Part shown: piece by piece, positions 47,467-59,990 of the stretch
How positions within the stretch are numbered: position 1 is the stretch's first letter
Layout: each line of letters starts with the position of its first letter
NCBI RefSeq assembly: GCF_040581485.1
Contig: NC_090128.1
Location: forward strand, 24,954,931 to 25,018,930
Reading direction: 5' to 3'
Length of the DNA stretch: 64,000 nt
Origin: Linepithema humile
Lineage: Eukaryota; Arthropoda; Insecta; Hymenoptera; Formicidae
Notes under the pieces: model-generated
What the model was told of the DNA's origin: nothing
Seen by the model: the letters and a program-made list of their open reading frames with translations, nothing else
The model's database searches: none
Translations under genes and position numbers: made by a program

Positions 47467-49949
47467 ATGTTACACAACTTCGAAGGAAAACGTGTACTCC
47501 TGTATGGTGCTGATGATCGTATGTTGTGTTTCTATCTTTCTTAACATTTTTTATTAAACATTTTTTCCAAAATATAAACTTTTAAAATGTGAAAAGTTAA
47601 CTATTTCGTGTTATATTGCGAATTTGCAGTCAATTTTAATTAAGATAAACAAAATTTAAAATAATGCGCAAATCAGAATTATTACATATTTTAGGAGAAA
47701 AAAATAATTTTATTTGTAAATGTGATGGTTATTTATATGTTTATAAGCACAAAATATCAAGATTTTCAAACATCTTTACAAGACCATTTAAAGTAGCAAT
47801 TTTCTAATTACTTTTTGCTTTTAACTAAAATTTTATTTTGACACTAGTAGACAATTACATATATGTTTCGATTTATATGCCGCGAATATATTTAATTAAA
47901 TTAATTTATTCGGATTAAGATCTTTTTTGCATCGATCAACGCGACGACAAAAATAAAAATATATAATTTTTAAATTATTATGTACAATTATGATGTATGT
48001 ATAAGGTATGTATAATGCACATTATGATTAAATAGAAATATGCTTTGTTCAATGTCAATTTATTACTAAACGCAGATCTCAGCAAAGAATTAGCGCGAAG
48101 GCTTATAGTGTGTAACGCAGAAGTATTGGTAATGTGTAAAGATCCAGCAAACATAGTGTGGCTAATGAATTGCTTGAATGGAATTCATGGATTTATCATT
48201 CCTGAAAATTGGACATCAACCCGGGAAACTATTCAGGAAATCCTGCCAATAGATTTATTGATCAACAATATCTGCATCAACGATGTGTCACCCGTGTTGG
48301 ACATCACGCCAGAGAAATACGATTCGTCTTTTAATACCAATGTGAAGGCTGTATTGAACGTGTCTCAGATTGTAGCCAGAAGCATGATCGAGGCTAAAAA
48401 GGGTGGCTGCATTGTGAATATATCGTCATTGGCCGGTCATATTGCAATTAAAGATCACGCTCTTTTTTGTTCCTCCATGGCAGCTCTTAATATGTTAACG
48501 AAGTAAGATAATTAATATCGAATACAGCAAATTTAACAAATTTAATTCGTTAAATATAATATCAAATTTAACATCTTGCATTTGGTTATAACTTTAGGTC
48601 AATGGCCCTTGAACTGGGTCCGTTCAATATAAGAGTCAATAGCGTAAATCCCACATTCAATCTAATAGAAAATAAGATAGCTTTGAATTTGGCCATTCCA
48701 CAGAATGCATATAAGATACTCGACAGAGTTCCTATTGGCCGATTTGCTGGTATGTAATATATAATTAATATTAATTTGAAATAATCGATCAGCCTTAATC
48801 AATTTCAAACACAGCTTGACCGGAATAGACGAATACATTGTGTGCGAGAGACAGAATCTATAATTAATTCAAATAATTCGTGATTTGTAATTTTCAGAAT
48901 TGATAAATTTAAAATAATTTTGTAATTTATTTTTAATTTGCAATTCATAATTTGTAAAAGATATAATCTATCGATTTACAATTTAAAAGATCAGAAAGAA
49001 TAATTTCACAATTAAAAGAGATTGTTTTTCTAACAATCCGACAAAATTTATATTATATATTATATATCATCAGTAATTTTATCATTAGTAATTTTACTTT
49101 ATAAATGTCTAACGAATTACTAGAAAGAAATTTTTCATATCTGCGTAATATCCTGACATTGACGTATAGCTGACGTATATCATGACAGATCACTTAACGA
49201 GAAAAATAGGTAATTAGTAACTGACAGCTAATATTTGACATGTGTTATGTCTGACAAAGATAGAGGAGTATTTAAATCAATCCTATATTTTTATAAAAAA
49301 TTTGCTAAAGTAAATAAAACTTTGCAGATATCAATGAAATAGCATTGATATCGATAAAATATATATTAAATTTTAATTTAATTCTTGAAATAAAAAATGA
49401 AATTGATCTCAATCTGTTTCCTAAGAAATAAATTTTATTTATCGCTTATATATACTGTCCTTAAATTAGTATAATCGAAAAGATATTAATTTTACAAGCA
49501 AATTCAAGTTGAAAGTGAAGAATAAAATTTTTTCACACAATCCCGTTGTAAGGGATCGGCTAAATCCACTGCACGTGTTCCTAATAAATACTTAAAGTTC
49601 TTTTTCTTTAAAATAAAGCCTTGTGCAAAAGAATATTTTACCTTTTTGATCGATATTTGTATTTGTATATAAAATAAATATTTTTTCAGTTATACCACTA
49701 GTTGTCTTTGGAACATTCGAGTATATAAAATAAATATTTATACTTATGTGTGCAATCTATTTTAAAAACTAATTTTTAACTTTATTAGATTATCTTAACA
49801 AATGTCAATTATTTTTCTGTTATAAATTAATGTGTTTTGCAGAAATTACAGAAATAGTGGAACCCATTCTTTGCTTATTGAGCGAGGAAATTAGTTCAAT
49901 GATCACCGGCGTCTGCTTGCCTATAGACGGCGGTTTTTTAGCTGCATAG
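47467..49949 (+). CDS. Degenerate SDR copy 3 (4 exons, 245 aa; catalytic Tyr and Lys lost)
   Basis: Exons: 47467-47518, 48076-48502, 48598-48749, 49843-49949. Phases and splice sites match copies 1 and 2 and no stop interrupts the 245-aa frame. The cofactor glycine motif TGxGxGIG has become YGADDHLS (13-20), and NNAG has become NNIC. The catalytic Ser is kept (S135) and N106 is kept, but Tyr is Phe148 and Lys is Met152 (FCSSM). Classical SDR catalysis is therefore not expected (family knowledge). The conserved frame across four exons suggests either recent decay or a non-enzymatic role such as partner subunit. A TATAAGTA lies 53 bp upstream of the start; AATAAA signals follow near 50030. Confidence 0.8.
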
Positions 49950-52540
49950 AGCAGAAATTCAAAACCATCCTCTTTAAAAGAGAATACTGAATAATTATTG
50001 GCACAGTGATCTCTATTTTGAAAAATTAAAATAAATCAATAAAATTACGCATTTCTTATGAACAATAGCAACTAATTGTGATAATATGTATGCACGGCAT
50101 GTAAAAAAATAAAAATAATTATGTATTGTATTATATCATTTTTTTCTTATTATGAAGTTATTGTATCAATATTTAGATATGTCGCGTTGAATTGAAAAGT
50201 ATTTGTATGATTGTGAAGGTATTGCAGTATTAAAAATTATAATATATGTGAGCTTAACGGGATCTTAAAGCTCTCTTGACGGGGGATTGAAAGGATTCAA
50301 GCAGATCGGTTGATGGAGAACACAATTGAATTTTGTTCATTCCAGTTTAATTTAAAAAAGGCTTCGTTTCCTCTTTTCATCATCTTCGACAACTAGGTTC
50401 GACAAACAGGCGACAACGGAGAAAACCGCGAACAAGCGAGACGACCGCGCACGCTCGAAGTGCGTTTCGCGACTATTTTCGAAAATATTCTACCGAAATA
50501 CAACGCACGTATGTATAGTTCGCGAGTTCCTCCTCTATCGCGGCTGCATTCGATTTAAAGAACGCGAACTCTTCTCTTTCGGTTCCTAATTTGCTCCTAC
50601 GGTGAAACGTAACCGCATGGCGGAAAAACTAAGACGGCCTGCTGAAGAAAACAATACAAATCGGATGTGTTGCACTCTCTCGACCTGCCGCTTCCATAAA
50701 GATGTATCTCGAATTTACATGGTGTCCGAAAAAGCGTGTATGTATCTATCGCGTCATTCATCGCGCGCTTAATATTAGATTATGAATACGACGATTCCAG
50801 TCGAACGTGTAATTAGTCAATTACTCGTTTAGACTGACGACACCTACATTGTATGTTTTAATTGAAACGTCAGTGGTAAAAAGAAAAGGCGGTGCACGAC
50901 AAATAATTTGCAATTTACATTCACATAAAATTTGATTAAACAAGTTTACGAAATCTGATATATTCAACATTAGCCTGACAAATCGCTCAAAGAATAAACA
51001 GCAGTAATTTTTACTATAACTTAAACATAAAATTTTCTTAGAATTATTTTAACAGAAATTTTACTACATTTTACAAGTCTTTTGAAAAATATAAATCAAA
51101 TTACCGCAAATTTGTCGACGATAAATTACTCGTGTGAATGTAAACTGCAAAAATCGTTAAGCGATAAGTTCTTTTTATTTTTATCGTTTTCTCGATCTTG
51201 AAATATCTGATAAAGTATCGCCGATCTTTATTATCAGAAATGAAAAAATTAGGAATTCTCTAAGAAAAAATTAAGCGTATAAAGAGTTTGAATTTTTTCT
51301 CTTTTGAGGATACAATTCTTTTCGGAACACCTTGTTGCTTAAAATATCGGTACGAATCAATGCAGAATGTGAAACGAGTTTAATTAGAACGTATCATTCC
51401 CGTATTTTATCTACGAGACATGTTTAAACAGTACTGACACTCGATATACTTTTAAGCAAATATAGCATATCGAGATAAATATCGCTACCGCCAAAAACGC
51501 ACTTACTTATAATCATTATCCACTGACTCTTCACCGAGTAAAACTTAAGCAAATAACAATATTATGCTTCATTATCTCATCAGCCATTCTTCACTCCTTA
51601 ATTACGATTTCAGCCAGAATAGCGCGAAAAGATCAAATTTTCTAACGACGCAATTTCTCTCCCTAGCAACGTTAAAGCTGCTCCGAATCGATAGCTTTAA
51701 TTTATATTATTTTCACAAATTATTGCAGGTCAACAAGCAGAGAGCTTTCCTTGCTGACTCGCGCTCTTACTTTCTCTTATAGCGTGAAAGACAAAATTGT
51801 CACTATCAAATAAGAATACATCATTGATAGCTTTCCTGTTCACAATTTAACAGTTTGTCGTTTCCAGACAAAAATGCAATATATATATAAATATATACGC
51901 ATATTGCATTTTTATTGTTCATTTATATACATATATATGTAAGTGCTATATATATATATATGATCTTTAATCGTTAGCAAGAGCGGGATACAGCGGAAGG
52001 AAAATGCACTCCGCGGTGCAACAAAGATGCGTAGAGATTAATCCATTTACACCCAGCGTTAAGTATATATTAAGTATATATTTGCAACATTTTTCGTATC
52101 GATCGCACGGTTTTCGTTTTACGACAATACATATTATGCTACTAATATTAGTAAAAAAATAAATAATTAAAAAGTAAAATCTGCTTCACTTTAAGTCACT
52201 TTGAGTAAATAATCAAGATTAAAGAATAAATTCTTCTCAGTAGCTTTTTATTAGTGTCTTTCGTTAAATGGAAATTAAAATATATTGAATTTAAAAAGAG
52301 CGGAGATATTAAGGATGATTACTCGAAAAGTCGGCTTCGGCTTTCGTCGCTCTTTTAGATTGCTTCGATCGTCCAGAAAAAAAAACTGCGGATGTATATG
52401 GGCTAATATCCTCATCGTGATCTCATCATCTCATCAATCGGTGACCGATTATATTTCTAGTGCTTTCTCGCCAAGCCAAAACAAATTACAAATGCAAAGC
52501 AATCGAGAAACAGGGCTATACCATATCAAACAGGCCATAC
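49950..52540. other. Non-coding region with a GC-richer patch at 50390-50720
   Basis: No coding exon was recognised. The patch at about 50390-50720 is clearly richer in CpG (runs such as CCGCGCACGCTCGAAG) than its surroundings and might be a promoter or first non-coding exon. TA-repeats occur at 51885-51965. Confidence 0.4.
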
Positions 52541-52544
52541 CATT

Positions 52545-52605
52545 GCGCTCTGTCTCTCTTTTTCTTTCTTTCTTTCTCTCTGTCTCTCTCTTTCTTTCAT
52601 ACTGA
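52545..52605. repeat. Polypyrimidine (CTTT/CT) microsatellite
   Basis: About 60 bases of nearly uninterrupted C and T with CTTT and CTCT periodicity. It is simple-sequence DNA. Confidence 0.8.
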
Positions 52606-54930
52606 TCAAAACGCTTCAACTATAGGTATGGTTGTTGTTTCATTTGTCATATAGTACACAAAGACAGTTTTACAGTATTTATTATTTTTACCGTTCTCGG
52701 TTTTTGCCGTCTTTGCCACACTTTATCGGACACTTTTATCTAATCTCTCTTACTCACTCTTACTCTTTCACTCTTCATTTTCTCTTTCTCACGTCTTCTC
52801 AAGCACACATTTGCACATTATTATATAATGTTCCTCTTGCTTCAATAGATTATAATAGTAATTGTATATACATATACAAATCGTTTTTTCGCCTCGATAC
52901 ACAGTTCGATTAGTACACTTAGAATACATTGATCGCGAATTTATCATCATTTGTCGTAGTCGTCGTGACATCATATCGCCGAGGGAGGCCATCGGAGCCA
53001 CATCGTCGGTCTCGCAAAACGGACTCGAGACTCTCTGAACGCTTCTCTCCGAAATTCTCACATATGTGTTCGCACGTATTCGCGAAAGCTCCCCTAGGTC
53101 GGCCGAACAAGCACGTACAATTCATAACTATGATCCACAATCGCGCAACGCAAAAAAAAAAACGCGTACTTTTTGATAACTCCAGCTTTCATTTACGCAA
53201 CAGTCTGCATCCTTTTGCAAGCCCAACCGTAGAAATGAACAATCGAGTGCCGAAGATTATCCAGAATTTAATTATCCAAATTTGAGATTCTCGTCGCGAA
53301 ATTCAAACAAATGACTTGAGATTTAAAGACCTTTAATAAATAATGGTGAATTTTAATTGACTTATATTTATTTTTTCTAAAAATATAGATTACGTTATAA
53401 TTAAACCTTATTATACAACTTTTTTATAATTTGTTACAGTAATATTTGTTTGATAAAGCAACGTTAAAGATAATATGACCGGATTTTCTCATTTTTCGAT
53501 TGGACCTCGCAGTCGTGCAGACTGAGCAAATAAAAAAAAAAAAAAAGAAAGGAAGAAGGAATTATCACTGCTTCTCCTCGTAATAGCATCGATCACCTCG
53601 GGAGGATTTATTATCGATCACTTGGAATTTGCAACGATCTAGGAGGACGAAACAACGGATCCGGATCGAACGCCTTCGCGTGTGTCTTCAGTCAGTCGGA
53701 AGAAAAACGCAAGAACTTTCGTTTGCGTTGGCAGTGTTTTTCTTTTTTCTTCATCAAAACGACTCGAATTTTTCTTGATCCAGTGAATCTACATACGTGT
53801 ATCCTCAAACGCTTTATATTATTATAAATAAGCAAGAAAACTCCCAATAATCCCTTACACAAGTAATATACGATCACTTTATTATAATTAAAATATTAGA
53901 AATTAAAAAAACTTATTGGCAATCGTAGCAAAATTTGTTCTTCTACTACATCATCTTCTAAGATTGTTTATTATAACAGGTTGTATAATAAATATACATA
54001 TGTGTAATTCTGTACAATAAGATCTGACTAAGAAAGAAGAGAAATTGTAATGTGATGTGGATGTAAACACGTGTAAAAAGCAATGAAATTAAATAACTTA
54101 CAATTAGTAAAATAATAATAATTTCTCGGGGAAAATTTTTCCCGAGTGACAAACGAAGTCTTGGAATGAGAAACGAAAAGGATGACCCGAGGTGGAAAAT
54201 ATCGGGTTTCGATTTCAAATCTAATGAACAACTGTTGTGTAACACTGTCGCAAAACTATCGTAAAAAAATCTCCTTAAAGATATCAATCTTTAAGAATAT
54301 TCTTTTAGCTAAAACGCAATGAGTCGGAGATCTTATAAAATAATCAGCACATTTTTTCCCAGAAGAAAATAAAGATGACAGCTTGTATTAATGTGGCACA
54401 GGAACGCACATTTCTCGGACATTATTAGACGACTAATCAATAAAAGACCTTCGGTGTTGAGATCAAAGTTAAAGACAATGAAGAGAGCAGTCGGTTTTCG
54501 ATTATGGATCTTCTCTCTTCGGTTCGTTACAATCGTAAAAAATGAATTGAAATCAAGTGTGAGATCGAAACATTTCACATTTCTTCGTATATCTGCTTAC
54601 GATAAAATTTCGCATTTCGCATTTTTATAAAATTTTTATAAAATGCGAATGGCGGTCTTCAAGTAACAATCTAAATTATTTTTTAACGACTAGGTTAGTG
54701 ATGCTAGCTATGTATGATATGTGATGCTGTCCAATACTTTCCACCTGCGCGAAAGGAAACGAAAAGACTCACGCGTGCAATGCGACGATCGGAGAATGCG
54801 CGATTATACGCGCCTCGATACGTTATTTCGTTCTCATCCTCCACCAGCGAGGGTCGTTTTCGTCCCGAGCGGATCGCTGCGACTCAGAATTCGGCTATAC
54901 GATATATAACGTAATAACAGTTAATTAGCA
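52606..54930. other. CpG-richer non-coding region, no gene recognised
   Basis: Frames of up to about 118 codons (52929-53285) overlap on both strands but lack any family motif, and their codons are not evidently selected. CpG-rich islets at 52960-53110, 53580-53700 and 54750-54880 could be UTR or regulatory DNA of a gene outside the window. Confidence 0.35.
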
Positions 54931-54935
54931 ATAGC

Positions 54936-55013
54936 AGCAGCGGTAGTAATGGTAATAGTCGTAGTAGTAATAGTAATAGTAATAATATGATAGTAGTAAT
55001 AGTAGTAGTAGTA
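54936..55013. repeat. Trinucleotide (GTA/ATA) microsatellite
   Basis: About 75 bases of interrupted TAG/TAA/CAG triplets (GTAGTAGTAATAGTAATAG and similar), followed by a G-rich GGGGGGAGGGGGAG run at 55027. There is no coding context. Confidence 0.85.
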
Positions 55014-55029
55014 CTCTATGAAAAAAGGG

Positions 55030-58000
55030 GGGAGGGGGAGAAAGAATACATAGAAAAACACGGTGTCGGTACAATATAGTTATATGTATGACTTTTTATC
55101 ACGTTTTCTCTCTCGTTTTCTTAAATTTTTTTTTCATATGCAACGTGTCGTACAATATATCGTACAAGACGTGACGTTAGGAAGAGAACCGAAGAGGGGT
55201 GGGCAGGGAACGCGAGGTAGGGGACGAGAATGATGAGGCGAGAGCAGGTGGATGGCTTGCTAAACTTTTAAATCGGTAACACAGATATTTGACCCCTTAT
55301 TTGCCGCGGGACTTCAAGAATTCAAAGAAAACACCCTTCGCAAACACACGACAATGTGTGAAAATTCCGGCGCAATATTTCAACAAAAGAATTTGCCGAA
55401 TAAAGAAAAATGTAGTGTCTTCGGTCAAGAATTCAGCGTATACCGCATAATCGGTCCCCAGACAACATAAAACTCTGAAATTCGTTCAAAAGGACGTCTC
55501 GACAGCTTGGAATGTCTCGCCAGACATTTTAACGAGACGTTTGTGCTGTCTGAGTGCTATTTTCGGAAGCTCGATAAATTGTAACTTCCGCTCAACTGCA
55601 CCAACGACTTCGGTGTTAACTGACTCGCGAAGTTATTGTGAATTATGTGTGACGCGATAAAGGCTATGTGATAACGAAATCACGATAATCGGCCGACGAT
55701 TCTCGACGGCCTTACAACATGCGGAACGCAATTTCACGCACGTTCGGTAATATTAGGATCCATAGAAGTATAATAGTTTCATAAAATTTATTCGGGGAGC
55801 GTCCAGCCAATTCTAGGTTGATGCTTTTTTATGTGGAAAAAGCCCTTCTTAGGTGGCCTTTCAGGGAGCTATAGCATGTAACGTTAAGGAAAGACATTAT
55901 TAATATTCGTGTACCATCGTAAATTTTCTCTTCCAACAGCAAACTACAAGATATTAAAGGAAAGGTAAATTTTAATTCTCACTTCGGAAGTTAATTAAAA
56001 GTACGAAAGAATATCTGTGTTCTACATCTAAAACTGTAATATAAACAGAGAAAGCAGTTAACTGACATTAATTGTCGTTGGTGCAACCGGGTCCTTGGAC
56101 AGTCAGACGCGAGATTCAACCCCGTATTCATACTCTACATCAGCGCGACTGTTTGATAGTCAACGTGAGATAAAGTCACGCGTGATCTTCATCATGAGAT
56201 AAACGAAATGCAGAGTTAGCCCGCCGTTAAACACGGGGATAAGAAACGCAGACGTTCATCGTAAATGCGACGCCACGCGTCTTTTCTCGGCTCGGTTCGC
56301 TTCTCGACTCGCGTACATACGCACGCACGCACCTTACGCACATTTCTCTTCCCCATCATCCTCTCCTGACACTCGCGCGCAAAGTTTCTCACGCAATCGA
56401 CATACAATTAAAGACACACGCGCATACATACTTGCTACAAACACGGACGTACACACACGTTAGCAGAACGATGCTTCGGTGATGTTCACCGACGATAGCT
56501 TCCTTCCACGCATATCACGCGCGATTCACTACACGTTTTAAAGTTGATTCTTGAACGAAAGAAAAGAAAAGAAAAAAAAAAAAAAAAAAGGAAAACGGCG
56601 CGGTCGGTGAACAGAACCGAGCGTGCGTTAAATTATTTTGCTTTTTGTTCTCGGTTAGTATTGTTACCGTATAAAAGGGAAGGACACGAGGTTTGTCACC
56701 GGCGAGGAGAGGTCACATTTGTTATTCATCAAGACGGTGAATTTGACCTGCAGTTTCCGCCGCTTATTCCGGTACACGAGACTCGTACCTCACATCTCTC
56801 CAGAGCGCACGGTTACGGTAACGGTAATACGTGAACCGCGGCGGTATAAATCATCTCACACACATACACACACACACACACACGCGCGCGCGCGCGACGC
56901 ACCACCTGTACAGTACGCCCGATCGATGCTGATGAAATAGAAATGCACCTCGGAGACTCGCAATCGTGTTTCTGCTTCTTATCATCTAGCACAACCGAAC
57001 GAATTTGTCCCTAAAACTAGACGTACTCCCCGCCTCCTCCTTGCGCGCCCGTTGTACTACGTTCTGTATGATCGTTTAACTATAGAGCTTTTTTGTTTTA
57101 GCGAAAAGATCTCGGTATCCTGCTGCCGTGCCGTAAGTCGGAGTGAAACTGTTTCAGCAAGATCGCTCGAGAAAAAAGCATTTCGAGACTCTCTTGCGGC
57201 GGCGGATTAATTTTGGAAATTTTGAAGCTATTTGCGAAAAAAAATTAAATAATTCCACAATCGACTTTACGTCCCAAACAACTTACATTTCACGATATGA
57301 AAAAAACTTCTTTTGAAATGACGAACGCAACAATCTTTAAACCAAGTGTATTCATTTATTACAATAAACTCTATGCGTAAAAAAACTTGTCAAAAGACGT
57401 ATATTTAACAGCTTTTAATCGATATAAATTTTATTTAAATTATGAATCTGAAACACAGGATCGAAATTCAATTTAATTTTAATTAGTTTGCGACTTTTAA
57501 TTAATGAATACAAATGTTCCCGAAATCTATCTTTACTGTCACGCACATCGGCTGAAGAAATAACACTTCGAACTTTGGGCACGAGTAATATCACGTCTCA
57601 GCGATACCGATTACGCGTTCTAACGAAACTTTAATCACGACCGTATTTATCGGCTTCTCCCCGCGATTACATCTGGAGCCTCTTGTCACTAACACGGAAC
57701 TAACACTCGTTTGTATCGCTTTGAAAATGTCCTTTTTATATTTTGTGCAAAAATCCGTAACTGTTTTACACTCATCAATTGCTCAGTTACCGATGTGTTC
57801 GGTCTATGTACATGTGTTGCTTTTACACGAAGAAATATTCTACATTTATACAAACGTATTCAGCCCGATGGAGCCAGGATACGCTAATAATTGCGCGGAA
57901 ATGCATTAACTCTCATGGTTGTCTTAAGTGAATGAAAATCGTAGGACAATACGAAGAAACATTTCATAAAAGGAAATAATTACATAAGTCATAAATGACT

Positions 58001-58240
58001 TATAAAAAAAAAAAAAAAAAAAACAGAACAAGTTTTTAGGATACGTAAATATGAATTTAAAAATAAAATATACATTATTACAATGGAAAATCGATATACA
58101 TCAAATATTACAATTTTTGACATTCTTGCGGATTTCGCCGTTTTACGTGATATTTCAATCTCAAAACAACTTTATTATATCATCTATAAAGAGCTGTTTT
58201 TTTCTTTCAAATGTGATGTGATGTTTTATAAATCATAACG
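55030..58240. other. CpG-richer non-coding region, no gene recognised
   Basis: It contains an A-run at 56570, a CA/CG dinucleotide array at 56858-56897 and many CpG-rich blocks. Short frames show no recognisable motif. It may belong to a long UTR or regulatory domain. Confidence 0.35.
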
Positions 58241-58244
58241 CTAT

Positions 58245-58381
58245 TATAATTTGTAATTCATGATGTTAGTTTTCACAATATACTAATAATTATATAATAT
58301 AATATAATAATATAATTGTATATATAATATAATTATATTATTATATTGCAGAAACTAGCATCATGAATTACAAATTATAAT
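58245..58381. repeat. Inverted repeat with AT-rich loop
   Basis: The left arm TTTGTAATTCATGATG (58250-58265) pairs with the right arm CATCATGAATTACAAA (58359-58374), extended to about 27 bp each side. The loop is made only of A and T (TAATATAAT repeats). It is a small foldback or MITE. Confidence 0.7.
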
Positions 58382-58399
58382 TAATTATATAATTATATA

Positions 58400-59920
58400 A
58401 CAATAATATAATATAATTAAATATAATTAAACAATAATATAATATAAATTACTCGTTTGCAATTACTTTGTTGATTGCACACACGATGGAATTTACGTGA
58501 CTTGAAGCGTAGAGGAAGCAAAACTGGCCGCAAATCGACCGTGTAGCTCGAGTTATTTCCGAAAAAGAGCAGCTCTCACAAGAAATAAAAGTTGTACTGA
58601 AATATGAATATATCATAACAGAAAAGTATATAAAAATATGTCGTAAATTGTAATACTTAATATACGTTTAACTTGTGATGTAGATGAGGTATACTGGTGC
58701 AGTTCACCATGGACAGTGAAAATTGAATAATCTCCGAAGTATTCATATTATGTATTTACGAGCAACTGCGAGAATCCATCATCGAAGTCGCGTACTGTAC
58801 ATTTGCGATTCGTCGTAAAAGAAATGAGAAGAAAACGATCACGACACGATGGGCTCGACGATTCTTAAGCGTTGTTAATCTCTGTCGATCGATACGAGTT
58901 CTGGTCCGGACAGATTCTCCGACGAATTACACTCGCATGAATCCATTTGATCAGAAATTGTTTCAGACTTGTGTTCGATTGGTGTGAATTCTAGACTGGA
59001 AAATGTATTCGTCAACAATGTCGGGAACATTTTGCAAACTGACATTCGTATCGAGTAACGTAGATCCAAGTCATTCTGATAAAACTGACTCGAGCAAGTG
59101 TAATTCTCTTGAGAGTCTTGCGCGCTGCGATGAGATCTCGAAGACGCGGTGGACATACTCAACCTTGTTTTGTCACAGTTCCCCACAACGCATATTCTGT
59201 TTCTTTAAGAGTACTGCGAGAACAAACGATGTATCTCCTTATTATCATCGTCCACGCGGTACGAAGAGGCGCTTTCAATCGTTTTTCAATGACTCTTGCG
59301 ATTCATCGCGCGAACATCGTAACGTAGGCACCATCATGCACACGGGCGAGCATTATCACTGATCTGTCCACGCGGTCCCGTGTCACATGAAAAATCGTGT
59401 CGCATCGTGTCACCGTTCGCCGGATGATCGCGCAACACCACACGCGAGTTCACTTCCGGTTCGCGGCAGGCGATAACGTGTCTTGCCAACGGCGATAGTC
59501 GCTGATAGCCGCTTCTGACAAATGACGCTATTGGTTACGATAATGATGATGATGATGATAATTCCGCTATTGCTGCTGCTGATTCACTTGTTGTGTTGCA
59601 CGCTTGCCCGCCTGACCAACAGGGTGGATGGTGCGATTGCCGTCGCATTGGCGCTTCCAAAACAAAAGACACATAAACAGCGACATTAGCGCGTCACCGT
59701 CTTCACTGCATAAACGAGGTAATGGTTCTCTCGGTTTTTTTTTTCTTTTTCCCTACGCTCCTTCTCTCATTCATTACATCTGACCTCCCCAGCCACGTTT
59801 CTAATCGGCCTCTTTTTGTCTATGATTTTGAGTACGAGATCAGTCGATTCGCGCTTACAGCAACAAATAGTCAAATTTTATAAAATTGATAATCTCTCGT
59901 AAAATGCAATATAGTTTTTC
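58400..59920. other. CpG-richer region, possible unassigned exon, no recognised gene
   Basis: A minus-strand frame of 103 codons (58875-59186) has a Ser/Asp/Glu-rich tail (MDSCECNSSENLSGPE) but no recognisable domain, and a 119-codon plus-strand frame overlaps it (59003-59362). Which, if either, is coding cannot be decided. GAT and CTG triplet runs occur at 59540-59585. Confidence 0.3.
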
Positions 59921-59990
59921 GCGCGTGTGTGTGTGTATATATATATACACACACACGCGCGCGCACACACATATATACATCTACAGATAT
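59921..59990. repeat. Near-palindromic (GT)n(TA)n(AC)n array
   Basis: CGCG(TG)n(TA)n(CA)nCGCG forms an almost perfect palindrome centred near 59941, followed by more CG/CA/TA alternation. The alternating purine-pyrimidine tract could adopt cruciform or Z-DNA. Confidence 0.8.
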
